From Treponema sp. (lineage in GTDB: Bacteria; Spirochaetota; Spirochaetia; Treponematales; Treponemataceae), in contig JAFUYH010000030.1 in NCBI GenBank assembly GCA_017470605.1, positions 1-64,000 on the forward strand: a stretch of 64,000 bases of DNA, read 5' to 3'. Numbering within the stretch: the stretch's first letter is position 1; each line of letters begins with the position of its first letter. The translations under genes and the position numbers were made by a program. Shown piece after piece: positions 17,201 to 24,261 of this stretch. The notes below the pieces were generated by a model. The model was not told the origin of the DNA and searched no databases. It saw only the letters and a list, made by a program, of their open reading frames with translations.

Positions 17201-19009
17201 CGGCTGATCCAGCGCCGCAATTTTTATAAGGTCGGTGCCTGTCAAAATCGGATTATTGATTTCCAGAACCCGGCAGTTGCAGGCTTCAGGCTCCAGAAGA
17301 TTTCCGTCACGTCCGACATAAACCGTCGTGTCAGTTACGATTTTTTCTCGCAGACTGTCAATCGGCGGATTTGTAACCTGGGCAAAAAGCTGTTTAAAGT
17401 AAGAAAAAAGCGATGGATGTTTTTCGCTCATCACCGCAAGAGGAGTGTCCACGCCCATACTGGCAGTTGGCTCCACACCATTTCGGGCAAGGGGAAGAAC
17501 CATCTCGTTCACGTCCTCGTAATTCCAGCCGAAAGCCCTGTACAAAATATTGCGCTCTTCCAGAGTGTGAACAGGAATCTTTTTATTAGGAATTTTCAAG
17601 TCAGCAAGATGCAGAAGATTCATATCCAGCCATTCTCCATAAGGATATTCTCCGGCAAATTGAGCCTTACATTCCTCATCGCTGATGATTTTTTTCTGAA
17701 CAGTATCAACAAGCAGAATGCGCCCCGGCTGCAGACGAGATTTCACTTTTATCTTTTCTTCAGGAATATCAAGCACTCCAACCTCGCTGCTCAAAATAAG
17801 CATACCGTCCTTCGTGATGTAGTAGCGGCTCGGTCTAAGTCCGTTCCTGTCAAGGGTGGCACCAAGCAAATCGCCGTCACTGAAAAGAATTGCCGCAGGA
17901 CCATCCCAGCTTTCCATCATGGTTGCCCAGTAGTGGTAAAAATCCTTTTTGCTTCGACTCATATTTTCGTCATGTTTCCAGGGCTCAGGAATACAGGTCA
18001 TAACCGCAAGAGGAAGAGGCATTCCGTTCATCACAAGAAATTCCAGAGTGTTGTCCAGCATTGCAGAGTCGCTTCCGCTTGTATCAACGGCGGGCAGAAC
18101 TTTTTTCATCTGACTTTCACTCATTTTTACGGAATGAAGCGTTTCTTCGCGGGCCAGCATACGGTCCACATTTCCGCGAATCGTGTTGATTTCTCCGTTG
18201 TGGGCAATAAAACGGTTCGGATGCGCGCGCTGCCAGCTTGGCTGTGTATTCGTCGAAAAGCGCGAATGAACAATTGCCAGCGCAGACCTGTATTCTTCCG
18301 ACTGCAAATCTCTGAAAAAAGTGCGCAGTTCATTTACCAGAAACATTCCCTTGTAAACGATGGTTCTGCTGGAAAGGGAGCAGACGTAAGTTTTTGAGGG
18401 GGAAAGCCTTCCCCCTGCGTCGCACTCTGGAAGCTCCGCTTCCGCCGTTGCGCCGACACCCCCTTCTCCTAGGGGCAAAGCCCCTAAAACCCCAGAGCCT
18501 TTTTCAAATTCACGGCGCAAAACATAAAGCTTTCTGTCAAATTCCAGACCTTTTTCGCAATCCTCAGGTTTTGCCACAAAACCCTGCCAGATTTCTGGCA
18601 TACAGTCGCGGGCCTTTTTACCAAGAACCTCAGCATTCACAGGCACCTTGCGCCAGCCCAAAAATTTAAGTCCTTCAGATTCACAGCATTTTTCAAAACG
18701 ATTCTTTTCATCTTCATAAGTTTTTGCAGGGAAAAAGAACTGACCAACACCGTATTCTCTTTCTTCTAGTTTTCCAATCAAATCTGCTGCAATCTTCTTA
18801 AAAAAGTCATGGCTAATCTGAACAAGGATTCCTACTCCGTCTCCTGTTTTTCCGCTGGCATCTTTTCCGGCACGATGTTCCAGTTTTTCAACAATACAAA
18901 GTGCATTATCAACAATCTTATGCGATTTACTTCCATCGATATTTACAACTGCTCCAATTCCGCAGTTATCATGTTCAAAACTTGGTTCGTACAATGTTTT
19001 TGCATTCAT
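14219..19009 (-). CDS. gltB: Glutamate synthase large subunit
   Basis: The 1596-residue protein makes two glutamates from glutamine and 2-oxoglutarate. The mature N-terminus is Cys16 (HDNCGIGAV) of a class II amidotransferase domain. The central and FMN domains carry GEGGHLPGKKV and GHDGGTGAAP; the 3Fe-4S site is seen in CQLDTCPFGVATQ; and the C-terminal GXGXG beta-helix is present (GNVALFGATSGKAFI). It is about 90-100 residues longer than usual because three palindromic elements lie in frame. The ATG at 19009 follows a 150-nt leader with two terminator-like hairpins. It probably heads the gltB-gltD-purF operon. Confidence 0.95.
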   Translation of the reverse strand: MNAKTLYEPSFEHDNCGIGAVVNIDGSKSHKIVDNALCIVEKLEHRAGKDASGKTGDGVGILVQISHDFFKKIAADLIGKLEEREYGVGQFFFPAKTYEDEKNRFEKCCESEGLKFLGWRKVPVNAEVLGKKARDCMPEIWQGFVAKPEDCEKGLEFDRKLYVLRREFEKGSGVLGALPLGEGGVGATAEAELPECDAGGRLSPSKTYVCSLSSRTIVYKGMFLVNELRTFFRDLQSEEYRSALAIVHSRFSTNTQPSWQRAHPNRFIAHNGEINTIRGNVDRMLAREETLHSVKMSESQMKKVLPAVDTSGSDSAMLDNTLEFLVMNGMPLPLAVMTCIPEPWKHDENMSRSKKDFYHYWATMMESWDGPAAILFSDGDLLGATLDRNGLRPSRYYITKDGMLILSSEVGVLDIPEEKIKVKSRLQPGRILLVDTVQKKIISDEECKAQFAGEYPYGEWLDMNLLHLADLKIPNKKIPVHTLEERNILYRAFGWNYEDVNEMVLPLARNGVEPTASMGVDTPLAVMSEKHPSLFSYFKQLFAQVTNPPIDSLREKIVTDTTVYVGRDGNLLEPEACNCRVLEINNPILTGTDLIKIAALDQPGLKAKTISILFEVNGGVAGGKQALLVIPAAKRGGCSEGETSPLESALENLFYQIDSAYAEGCNIIILSDRGVDKDHAAIPAILAVSAVEQHLIRTKKRTAVSIILESAEVRDVHQAAMCLGYGARAINPYLAHEAIAELIDQKILDKDYHTAIDDYNKGIINGIVKIAAKMGISTIQSYQSAQIFEAVGIASDVIEKYFTNTVSRVGGIGLKEIEEDVRYHHAQGFDPHGLTVNQHLDSVGKHKFRRGPQAESHLYNPETIVALQQATRNGDYQRFKEYTALVDDNSHPHTLRAMLDFNFAKDGGVALDEVESVEEIVKRFKTGAMSYGSISEEAHKCMAAAMNHLHGKSNSGEGGEKPERLGTEYNSAIKQVASGRFGVTEEYLLSAREIQIKMAQGAKPGEGGHLPGKKVYPWIAKTRYATPGVALISPPPHHDIYSIEDLAQLIYDLKNANRAARISVKLVSEAGVGTIAAGVAKAGAQVILISGHDGGTGAAPISSIHHAGLPWELGLAETHQTLIQNGLRGRVVIETDGKLMSGRDVVIAALLGAEEFGFATAPLIAMGCSMMRVCQLDTCPFGVATQNEKLRAKFPGKPEYVENFMKFIAQEMREIMARLGVRTVEELCGRTDLLKLKERQGFRRADLVDLQRLLAKSESSPSPQGFTVESPDSWKQKRDSFDFGLEKTVDEKTLLPWIKRISHGFETTNAVSEKNKNDFALAKSNPCDNIIPIQSTDRTVGTILGSEIQKRYGNSLADDTFCVNFAGGAGQSFGAFIPRGLTLRLTGDANDAFGKGLSGGKLVIKKPESFDGDAASNIIVGNVALFGATSGKAFINGVAGERFCVRNSGATVVAEGCGDHGLEYMTGGTAVILGGTGKNLCAGMSGGVAYILDEKHNLYKRLNHELVKMYALDDATTTLRNKTDEENLRALIEEHVAETGSLRGKEILADWDNYKTMFKKIIPNDYLKIMTEIYAEEESGLEYDEAVLAAFRKCTA
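15027..15106. mobile_element. Empty TCACACGGATT inverted-repeat element, in frame in gltB
   Basis: The 80-bp element is bounded by TCACACGGATT (15027-15037) and AATCCGTGTGA (15096-15106). Inside are two hairpins, GATTTTGC-TAAC-GCAAAATC (15039-15058) and GAAACG...CGTTTC (15075-15094). The left 32 bp match, with one mismatch, the reverse complement of the right end of the GxxExxY-bearing element at 36370-36823. The host gene reads through it, giving residues rich in Asn, Lys and Ser between two GltB domains. Confidence 0.8.
17074..17158. repeat. GC-rich palindromic element, in frame in gltB (copy 1)
   Basis: GGGGGGAAGTCTCCCCC opens the element, GCGGGG and CCCCGC enclose ACAAGC-AGA-GCTTGT, and it ends GCAACGCCCCC. 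It adds about 28 residues (PAAKRGGCSEGETSP region) to GltB near a helical surface segment. It shares its ends with the copies at 14109, 18395 and 30832. Confidence 0.75.
18395..18493. repeat. GC-rich palindromic element, in frame in gltB (copy 2)
   Basis: It starts TGAGGGGGAAAGCCTTCCCCCT, contains GGAAGC-TCC-GCTTCC and GGGGC-AAA-GCCCC, and ends CCTAAAACCCC. It inserts about 33 residues (LGALPLGEGGVGA and following) into the glutaminase domain before YVCSLSSRTIVYKG, which is the conserved continuation. Confidence 0.75.
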
Positions 19010-19036
19010 TCCAAAAATCCCCCTAGGGTAAAAAGC

Positions 19037-19161
19037 AAAAAAGCCGCAGGCACAGAATAGTCTGTGCTTGCGGCTCCTTTGCCATTTAGAGATTGTTAAA
19101 ACAAAAAGGTCGTAGACAAAATCTCGCCAATGCGAAAGTTTATCTACGACCTCTTTGCCGT
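19037..19161 (-). promoter_or_regulatory. gltB leader: two ANTAR-type hexaloop hairpins, each overlapping a terminator-like hairpin
   Basis: On the minus strand the first hexaloop hairpin is ACGGC-AAAGAG-GTCGT (19146-19161). It overlaps a long stem, AGGTCGTAGA paired with TCTACGACCT (19107-19152), followed by TTTTTG. The second is TGGC-AAAGGA-GCCG (19071-19084), overlapping a terminator with arms 19042-19055 and 19062-19075 and six T (19037-19042). Both loops have A1 and G4, the signature bound by ANTAR proteins such as EutV. Each hexaloop hairpin would sequester the 5' arm of its terminator and allow read-through into gltB. Confidence 0.68.
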
Positions 19162-19171
19162 GTTTTCATTT

Positions 19172-19200
19172 ATAATATTAAATTACACTTTTAGTGTCAA
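19172..19200 (-). promoter_or_regulatory. Sigma-70-type promoter of gltB-gltD-purF
   Basis: On the minus strand TTGACA (complement of 19195-19200) and TATTAT (complement of 19172-19177) are 17 bp apart. Transcription would begin near 19165, just before the first hexaloop hairpin, giving a leader of about 155 nt. Confidence 0.72.
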
Positions 19201-19203
19201 TAT

Positions 19204-20433
19204 TTATTCTTCTGCAAATCTTCTTTCAAGGCAAACAACTACATAGGCTGTTTGTGTTTTTTCATCATAAAAACTGTTTCTAACGGTATATGGGATTTGA
19301 AGTGTGGAAAAACTTTCTACTGCGCGGAAAAACTGCGAATCTGTTTTTGTGCTTCCGTCATTTTGCGTCATACTCTTTTCTGCTGATGAGTAGCTTGTAA
19401 AATCCTGCAGCAGAGATGATTTAATCTGGCTTACGGCTGTTATTTCCGCAATTTTAAGGGCTGTAGTGCGGTCTTCGTGACTTTTCCGGGCTGAACCGTA
19501 AATAAAAACTTCATCATTAGGAATAAAATCTGAATACCATTCCGGAGGATTTTCTTTCGGCTGATTCTGTTTTTTATTCTTCCGTGCCTTCAGTTTTCTG
19601 ATGATTTGTGAATCGTCATTTTCTTTTGAAATCTGACCTAAGTTTTCCGCACCACGGCTTCCCGAAAACGTAATCGTTTCAGATTCCACAGACTGCCCTG
19701 TTCCGTAATTCTGCGTAAGTGTCTGAATCTTAATTATTCCGCTCGGTTCAACCTTCCCCATGCTTCTGTTTGAGCTTGAAACAAGCATGTCGGAAAGCCC
19801 TTTTACGACTGTATGCACCGTCATTTCAAAACCACAGTCAATTTTTCCGTCTGCACCTACAATTACAGGCCATGTTTCAAAATCATCATCAGCTTTGTCT
19901 TCATATTCCCAGGTGTAAAGCCCGTTTTCAATCCTTACCTTCTGTCTGCGTCCGCTTCCGCTGTCGGTAAGAATAAAGTCTCCGTCATATGCTTTTGAGG
20001 CGTGAGCTTTGTCCTGCAGGCGCAGGAGCTTTCCGTTTATTGTGATTTTCAGAATCTGGGAGTTTTCTTCATAATATCCCTGAAAGAATAAATCGCCGTT
20101 CCTTTTAAGTTTCCCGCTGATTGAAGGATTATCAGGACTTGTGACTGCCCCGGTCGGCGAAACCGAAAGCTGAATCCTTGTTTCCGGCTCGACGAAGCTT
20201 CCGTCCTGCATATAAACCGCATTTCCCCAGGAAGTCTTCTGTATGGTCTGAAATGCTTCCATTCCGTAAGCCTGATACATAGCCGTAATTTCCACACAGT
20301 CCACATACCGTTCAAAGTCATAGGAATAAACGCCGTCCTGCGGAAAAGGCACCGCTACTGCAGATTGCACAGACATGCAAAAGAGAAATGCAAAAATTAA
20401 AAGACGAGGGGGAACGTACAGGCGTTTTTTCAC
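19204..20433 (-). CDS. Exported protein with C-terminal LPP20-like domain
   Basis: The 409-residue protein begins with a signal peptide (hydrophobic residues about 10-28, AVAVP cleavage region). Residues from about 300 (PEWYSDFIPNDEVFIYGSARKS) resemble LPP20-type domains, in which a W-Y start is followed by an Ala-rich helix. The middle section is not recognised. The start is GTG with AGGAG 7 bp upstream. It lies 10 bp after the protein at 20443 and is probably the last gene of a three-gene operon. It is likely periplasmic or outer-membrane associated; function is unknown. Confidence 0.8.
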   Translation of the reverse strand: MKKRLYVPPRLLIFAFLFCMSVQSAVAVPFPQDGVYSYDFERYVDCVEITAMYQAYGMEAFQTIQKTSWGNAVYMQDGSFVEPETRIQLSVSPTGAVTSPDNPSISGKLKRNGDLFFQGYYEENSQILKITINGKLLRLQDKAHASKAYDGDFILTDSGSGRRQKVRIENGLYTWEYEDKADDDFETWPVIVGADGKIDCGFEMTVHTVVKGLSDMLVSSSNRSMGKVEPSGIIKIQTLTQNYGTGQSVESETITFSGSRGAENLGQISKENDDSQIIRKLKARKNKKQNQPKENPPEWYSDFIPNDEVFIYGSARKSHEDRTTALKIAEITAVSQIKSSLLQDFTSYSSAEKSMTQNDGSTKTDSQFFRAVESFSTLQIPYTVRNSFYDEKTQTAYVVVCLERRFAEE

Positions 20434-20442
20434 AGCCTTCTC

Positions 20443-21393
20443 CTATAATTTCTGATAAACAAAAATCGTGCCTATTGATACTTTTTTTTCGGAATCTTCA
20501 ATAAGAATTTGAGGGCTGTATTCGGTAATTGTTCCTTCTTCTAGTTCAAAAATGACGTTCCTCCAGCTGTTTTTACGGTCTTTTTCAAATTTTGACTTGT
20601 AATTATGCCCGCGGTAGCTGAGCCGTATTTCATCTGAATCTGAAAATACATCCGAAACATCTGTGCGGATTATAATCAATGTTTTTCGCCCTTTTACAAT
20701 ATTTTTAAGAGTGAATTCAAGGACTGTATTTGTAAGATTGTAAACCGTATCGGAAATTAAAGTTCCGTCTGGATAATAGAATACGCTTTTTGATGTAGAG
20801 TATTTGCTCAACTTGCCGCCGGCATCTTCTTTTGTGGTGACAGAAACTCTGTGTGCTTCAATAGATTCTTCTGATGAGAATTTTATTGTATCAACAAGGG
20901 TGAGTCTGTCCGAGCCGTACATAATTACACGACCAGGATTCGGGTTTTCTGAAAGTTCTTTTTTTGTGTCAGCCACAACCGAAGGACCTTCGGGAGCTTT
21001 GGGCTTTTCTTTTTTTACTACAACCTGAACCTGTACATAGGCTCCGCCGTTCTCAAGCGAATAATCATAGCTCCATCCCTGCAGAATATGCTCATTTTTA
21101 AGTGCCTCGTTTTCCTTATGTGCCTTCAAATAAGAATCGAGTTTTTCAGATGCAACTTTTTCAGCTGCCGTGCGGGCTTCTTCCAAAGACTGAATTTCAT
21201 CATCAACCTTTACATACGAACAGGCAGAAAAAGTCCTGTCGATAAAATCTGCATATACACCTTCGGAATTCTTACGACTGATTTCCTGCTCGCTTACATT
21301 TATATCTTCTGAATACCATGTTGGAATTCCGTCCGCAAATAAATTTGGATAAATCAGAAAAACCAACAATGCAATAATAAAATTTTTTTTCAT
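20443..21393 (-). CDS. Exported protein, LPP20-like N-terminal region
   Basis: The 316-residue protein has an N-terminal signal peptide (residues 1-20, ending LFADG). After it, IPTWYSEDIN and an Ala-rich helix followed by a Tyr/Val-rich strand resemble the C-terminal domain of its downstream neighbour, so the two may be distantly related. The remainder is beta-rich and unassigned. AGGAG lies 8 bp from the ATG. Confidence 0.78.
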   Translation of the reverse strand: MKKNFIIALLVFLIYPNLFADGIPTWYSEDINVSEQEISRKNSEGVYADFIDRTFSACSYVKVDDEIQSLEEARTAAEKVASEKLDSYLKAHKENEALKNEHILQGWSYDYSLENGGAYVQVQVVVKKEKPKAPEGPSVVADTKKELSENPNPGRVIMYGSDRLTLVDTIKFSSEESIEAHRVSVTTKEDAGGKLSKYSTSKSVFYYPDGTLISDTVYNLTNTVLEFTLKNIVKGRKTLIIIRTDVSDVFSDSDEIRLSYRGHNYKSKFEKDRKNSWRNVIFELEEGTITEYSPQILIEDSEKKVSIGTIFVYQKL

Positions 21394-21404
21394 TTTCAGG
21401 ACTC

Positions 21405-22475
21405 CTATTTAAATGCTTCCTCGCCAAAACGCTGAATCAGCTTTTCCTTATCTTCCAGATGTGTTCCATAAAAAGAACGTTTGCCCACAGTTACATTATC
21501 GCTCATAATTGAAAGTGTTGTTAATTTTGGACATGCAGAAAAGGCAAAATCACCGATTTTTGTGACTGTAGAAGGAATTGTAACTGCCGATAGGGATTCA
21601 CAGCTGGTAAAACAGCTTACACCGATTTCCTTTGTGCCTTTTCCAATCTGCACGTTTGTAAGGCGCTTGCAGCCTTGAAAAAGCTTATTCGGGATTTTTT
21701 CAAGTGTTCCTGGAAGTTCCACACTTTCAAGATTCATACACTGACGAAAAGCACCTTCTCCAATTACTTTTACAGTAGAAGGAATTGAAATCGATTTTAG
21801 CGAGCCGCAGTTTGCGAATGCGTCTTTCTGAATTTCTTTTACATTTTTATGGAAAACAACGCGGCTTATGCTTGTCTGGCGGAATGCCCCCTGACCTATT
21901 ACTGTAACGTCTTCTGGAATAATAACTTCCGGGTCGCTTCCATTATACTGTTCAAGAACGCCGTCATGACGTACGAATTTCATATTGTAGGAATTGTCAG
22001 CGCGTTTCTTTGCTTCAAGCTCGGCACGTTCATTACGGGCTTTCTGGATTGCCGGAAGTTCATTATTCCACTGCGTAAGTACATCAGTTTCATTCTTTTT
22101 CTTTGCTGATTTGAAATCTGATTTTTCAAGTTTTTCAATAAGGATTTCGCTGTCTACAAAATCAAGATTCTTGAAATTGCCCGAAAAACAACGGATAATT
22201 CCCCACCAGCCTTTGTAATATTTTGGATAAAAGTAGGCGAGAGAACGGTAATACCAGAAAGCATCCTCTGTATATCCTGCGTCATATAGAGAGTCTGCCT
22301 TGTATTCGGCATACGCTTTATAGGAATGATAGCTTAAATCCCAATAAAAATATTCCAAATCAGATTCGTCATAAGTTTCATCATAAGCACTTTCTTCGGA
22401 ATATACAGGAACTGTACCAAGTAAAAGACAGAGTGCCGCAAGAACGGCATTTTTCTTGAGTTTTGAAAATTTCAT
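21405..22475 (-). CDS. BspA-like leucine-rich-repeat surface protein
   Basis: The 356-residue protein has a signal peptide (residues 1-26, VPVYSEE). An acidic, Tyr-rich segment of about 130 residues follows, perhaps TPR-like. The C-terminal half has about five LRR_5 repeats of some 23 residues, for example VTVIGQGAFRQTSISRVVF and VKVIGEGAFRQCMNLESVEL. This repeat type is common in treponemal and oral bacterial surface proteins and is often linked to adhesion. It heads the operon leading to 19204. Confidence 0.85.
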   Translation of the reverse strand: MKFSKLKKNAVLAALCLLLGTVPVYSEESAYDETYDESDLEYFYWDLSYHSYKAYAEYKADSLYDAGYTEDAFWYYRSLAYFYPKYYKGWWGIIRCFSGNFKNLDFVDSEILIEKLEKSDFKSAKKKNETDVLTQWNNELPAIQKARNERAELEAKKRADNSYNMKFVRHDGVLEQYNGSDPEVIIPEDVTVIGQGAFRQTSISRVVFHKNVKEIQKDAFANCGSLKSISIPSTVKVIGEGAFRQCMNLESVELPGTLEKIPNKLFQGCKRLTNVQIGKGTKEIGVSCFTSCESLSAVTIPSTVTKIGDFAFSACPKLTTLSIMSDNVTVGKRSFYGTHLEDKEKLIQRFGEEAFK

Positions 22476-22523
22476 TTTTCACCTCTTCATTTTTTTCATA
22501 GTTTTAATTATTTGTGTTTCTAA

Positions 22524-22529
22524 ATTATA
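22524..22529 (-). promoter_or_regulatory. Likely -10 element of the three-gene exported-protein operon
   Basis: TATAAT lies on the minus strand 50 bp before the ATG at 22475. The -35 position is a run of T and is not convincing. GAGGTG precedes the start codon. Confidence 0.45.
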
Positions 22530-22605
22530 CTACACAGATGTAAAAAAAAAAAGCGAAAAAAGAAGCTTCGGCAATGCACACCGATTGGAATGGCAACGGA
22601 AACTT

Positions 22606-22818
22606 TTAGTTATCAGAAGACTGCTTTTCTAAAAGCATTTCGGCGTCGGCACGCCCCTGGCGCAACTCGAGTGATGTAAAAGTTAGAACGTTATCTGGAA
22701 GCTCAGTTTTTTGAGTTCCGGATAACGCTTTTTTTGCGGCATTTTTCTTTTTAAGAATTTGCTGCAGATCCCAAGACGAAGACCTGTTCATTAAACTGTA
22801 ATATTCTCTATCGTCCAT
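22606..22818 (-). CDS. Small protein of unknown function
   Basis: The 70-residue ORF starts with an acidic, Tyr-containing segment (MDDREYYSLMNRSSSW) and is rich in Lys and Leu. Its middle third is encoded by a palindrome (CGTTATCCGGAA against TTCCAGATAACG, about 22690-22730), so part of the protein comes from a repeat. No family was recognised and no clear ribosome-binding site precedes it. It may be a real small gene or a remnant. Confidence 0.4.
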   Translation of the reverse strand: MDDREYYSLMNRSSSWDLQQILKKKNAAKKALSGTQKTELPDNVLTFTSLELRQGRADAEMLLEKQSSDN

Positions 22819-22930
22819 GTGTTACGTTCGCTACGCTCACTACCAAGTTTGCTACGCAAACTTGATGACCGCCGGTCAGAGCGGCCGGTGTTCTATAGTA
22901 AAGTAATCGAGTTTGCTACGCAAACGTCGC
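22819..22930. repeat. Cluster of small palindromes
   Basis: The hairpin AAGTTTGC-TACG-CAAACTT lies near 22830-22846, a related GTTTGC-TACG-CAAAC near 22911-22925, and a GC-rich imperfect palindrome (ACCGCCGGTC...GGCCGGTG) lies between them. The GTTTGC core resembles the insert before pyrG and the 146-170 region upstream of carA. Confidence 0.55.
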
Positions 22931-22934
22931 AGTT

Positions 22935-22963
22935 AAAAAAAAATTGTGATGCAGCAATTTTTT
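22935..22963 (-). terminator. Intrinsic terminator after the XRE-cupin gene
   Basis: On the minus strand AAAAATTG and CAATTTTT form an A/T-rich stem followed by further T residues, starting 17 bp past the stop at 22980. Confidence 0.6.
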
Positions 22964-22979
22964 AGCTTTACCACTCCTA

Positions 22980-23555
22980 TCACGCAGGCGTGTACACAAC
23001 AGCCAAAATCTTAGCTGGTGATTCGCCATGCGAATGTACGTGATGTGCTACAATCGACTCGTAGTAGATTGAATCACCCTTTTCCAGCTCATAAGTATCC
23101 TTACCGTACTTAATTTCAACCTTACCTTCCAGAACATAGATGAACTCTTCGCCTTCGTGGGTAGAAAGCTTGATTTCTTCTTCTGAACTAGGGAAAATGT
23201 CGATGATGAAAGGATCCATGTGGCGGCCGGCCTTGTTCTGAGCAAGAGTGTAAAAATCCAGGTCAGAATTAACTGCATTTCCGCGGTCGCTGAAGCGGGT
23301 TACTTCCTTCTTGTCCTGGGCACGGGTTACAACCGGTCCAAGGTTTTCATCATCGTCCATAAAGGTTCCGAGGCGAACGCCAAGAACGCGGGCAATCTTA
23401 ATTAGGGGTGTGAGGTTAGGAACAAGACTTCCGTCTTCAATGCTCTGAATCTGTTCTGCGCTAAGGTTTGTGCGCTCTGAAACATCTTCGATAGAAAGCT
23501 TGCGGTTTTCGCGAACCAGCTTTACCTTTGCGCCAATTTTGTTTTTTTCACTCAT
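22980..23555 (-). CDS. XRE-family regulator with cupin domain
   Basis: The 191-residue protein has an N-terminal helix-turn-helix (residues 5-65, LSIEDVSERTNLSAEQIQSIEDG) and a C-terminal cupin barrel (residues 115-190, EGEEFIYVLEGKVEIKYG, then HVHSHG). Such proteins repress genes in response to a small ligand held by the cupin. I place the start at the ATG at 23555, preceded by GAGGT, not at the upstream 23567 codon. It lies downstream of the oxidoreductase operon on the same strand, so it may regulate that operon or sense its substrate. That is inference. Confidence 0.88.
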   Translation of the reverse strand: MSEKNKIGAKVKLVRENRKLSIEDVSERTNLSAEQIQSIEDGSLVPNLTPLIKIARVLGVRLGTFMDDDENLGPVVTRAQDKKEVTRFSDRGNAVNSDLDFYTLAQNKAGRHMDPFIIDIFPSSEEEIKLSTHEGEEFIYVLEGKVEIKYGKDTYELEKGDSIYYESIVAHHVHSHGESPAKILAVVYTPA

Positions 23556-23587
23556 GTTTAACCTCACAAATATACTAATTATTTTGT

Positions 23588-23675
23588 AACAAAGATAAAA
23601 AAGATGAAAAAGATTTTAAAGATTAATAATTTAAAAATATCTTTTGTTATCTTTAATATCTTTTATATCTTTGTT
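23588..23675. mobile_element. Empty AACAAAGATA inverted-repeat element (MITE-like)
   Basis: The 88-bp A/T-rich element is bounded by AACAAAGATA (23588-23597) and TATCTTTGTT (23666-23675), with AAAGAT motifs repeated inward from both ends. Its end overlaps the TAA stop of the gamma subunit gene. It has the same terminal repeats as the GxxExxY-carrying element at 24262-24731, but no gene. Confidence 0.72.
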
Positions 23676-24231
23676 ATTTATTTTTAATATCGTAATCCTT
23701 ATTGTATGCAGCCTCAATTGTTGCAATGTTTATCGGGTTGAACTTCTTGTTTCTTGCCGAAATTGCTTCATCAAGAGCGTACTCAAAAGGCTTAACTCCG
23801 CTGATCATGCCCGGGCAAACCTTTGCAAGACAGCCCAACACAACCATGTTTGCACCGCGGGCGTTGTTTGTTTCTGCAGCCATTTCGTTTGCAGGAAGTG
23901 CCAGTGTGTGGATATCCTTACGGGTCGGCTCAATGTCAATCAAAGAAGAATTGTAAATCAAAAGTCCGCCCGGCTTAAGCCACTTTTCAAACTTAGTCAT
24001 GGAAGGCTTGTTCAATGCAACGACTACATCCGGTTTTTCAATAACCGGTGAAGCAACCTCTTCATCACTAACGATTACAGAACAGTTGGCAGTACCACCG
24101 CGCATCTCAGCACCGTATGAAGGAATGTGAGAAACGTATTTGTCTTCGCTCATTCCGGCAAGTGTAAGGATTTTTCCGGCAAGGATAACACCCTGACCAC
24201 CAAAACCGGCAAAAATAATTTCTGTTGTCAT
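23674..24231 (-). CDS. 2-oxoacid:ferredoxin oxidoreductase, gamma subunit
   Basis: The 185-residue protein carries the gamma-subunit start FAGFGGQGVILAGKIL and the internal MRGGTANCSVIVSDE typical of Por/Kor/Vor gamma chains. It works with the alpha, beta and ferredoxin subunits encoded upstream, oxidising a 2-oxoacid to acyl-CoA and reducing ferredoxin. GGAG lies 7 bp before the ATG. It is separated from the beta subunit gene by the GxxExxY element. The stop codon lies in the terminal repeat of the next element. Confidence 0.9.
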   Translation of the reverse strand: MTTEIIFAGFGGQGVILAGKILTLAGMSEDKYVSHIPSYGAEMRGGTANCSVIVSDEEVASPVIEKPDVVVALNKPSMTKFEKWLKPGGLLIYNSSLIDIEPTRKDIHTLALPANEMAAETNNARGANMVVLGCLAKVCPGMISGVKPFEYALDEAISARNKKFNPINIATIEAAYNKDYDIKNK

Positions 24232-24261
24232 ATATCACTCCAAAAAGGTATAAACAAATTT

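Noticed and set aside
17417-18397. Long plus-strand open frame (326 codons) opposite gltB
   Set aside because: It lies antisense to conserved GltB domains, has no recognisable family and reads as the shadow of a high-bias gene. The 233-codon frame at 14520-15221 is rejected for the same reason.
19042-19075. gltB terminator loop as an ANTAR hexaloop itself
   Set aside because: The loop on the minus strand (ACTATT) starts with A but has A, not G, at position 4. The better match is the alternative hairpin that overlaps its 5' arm.
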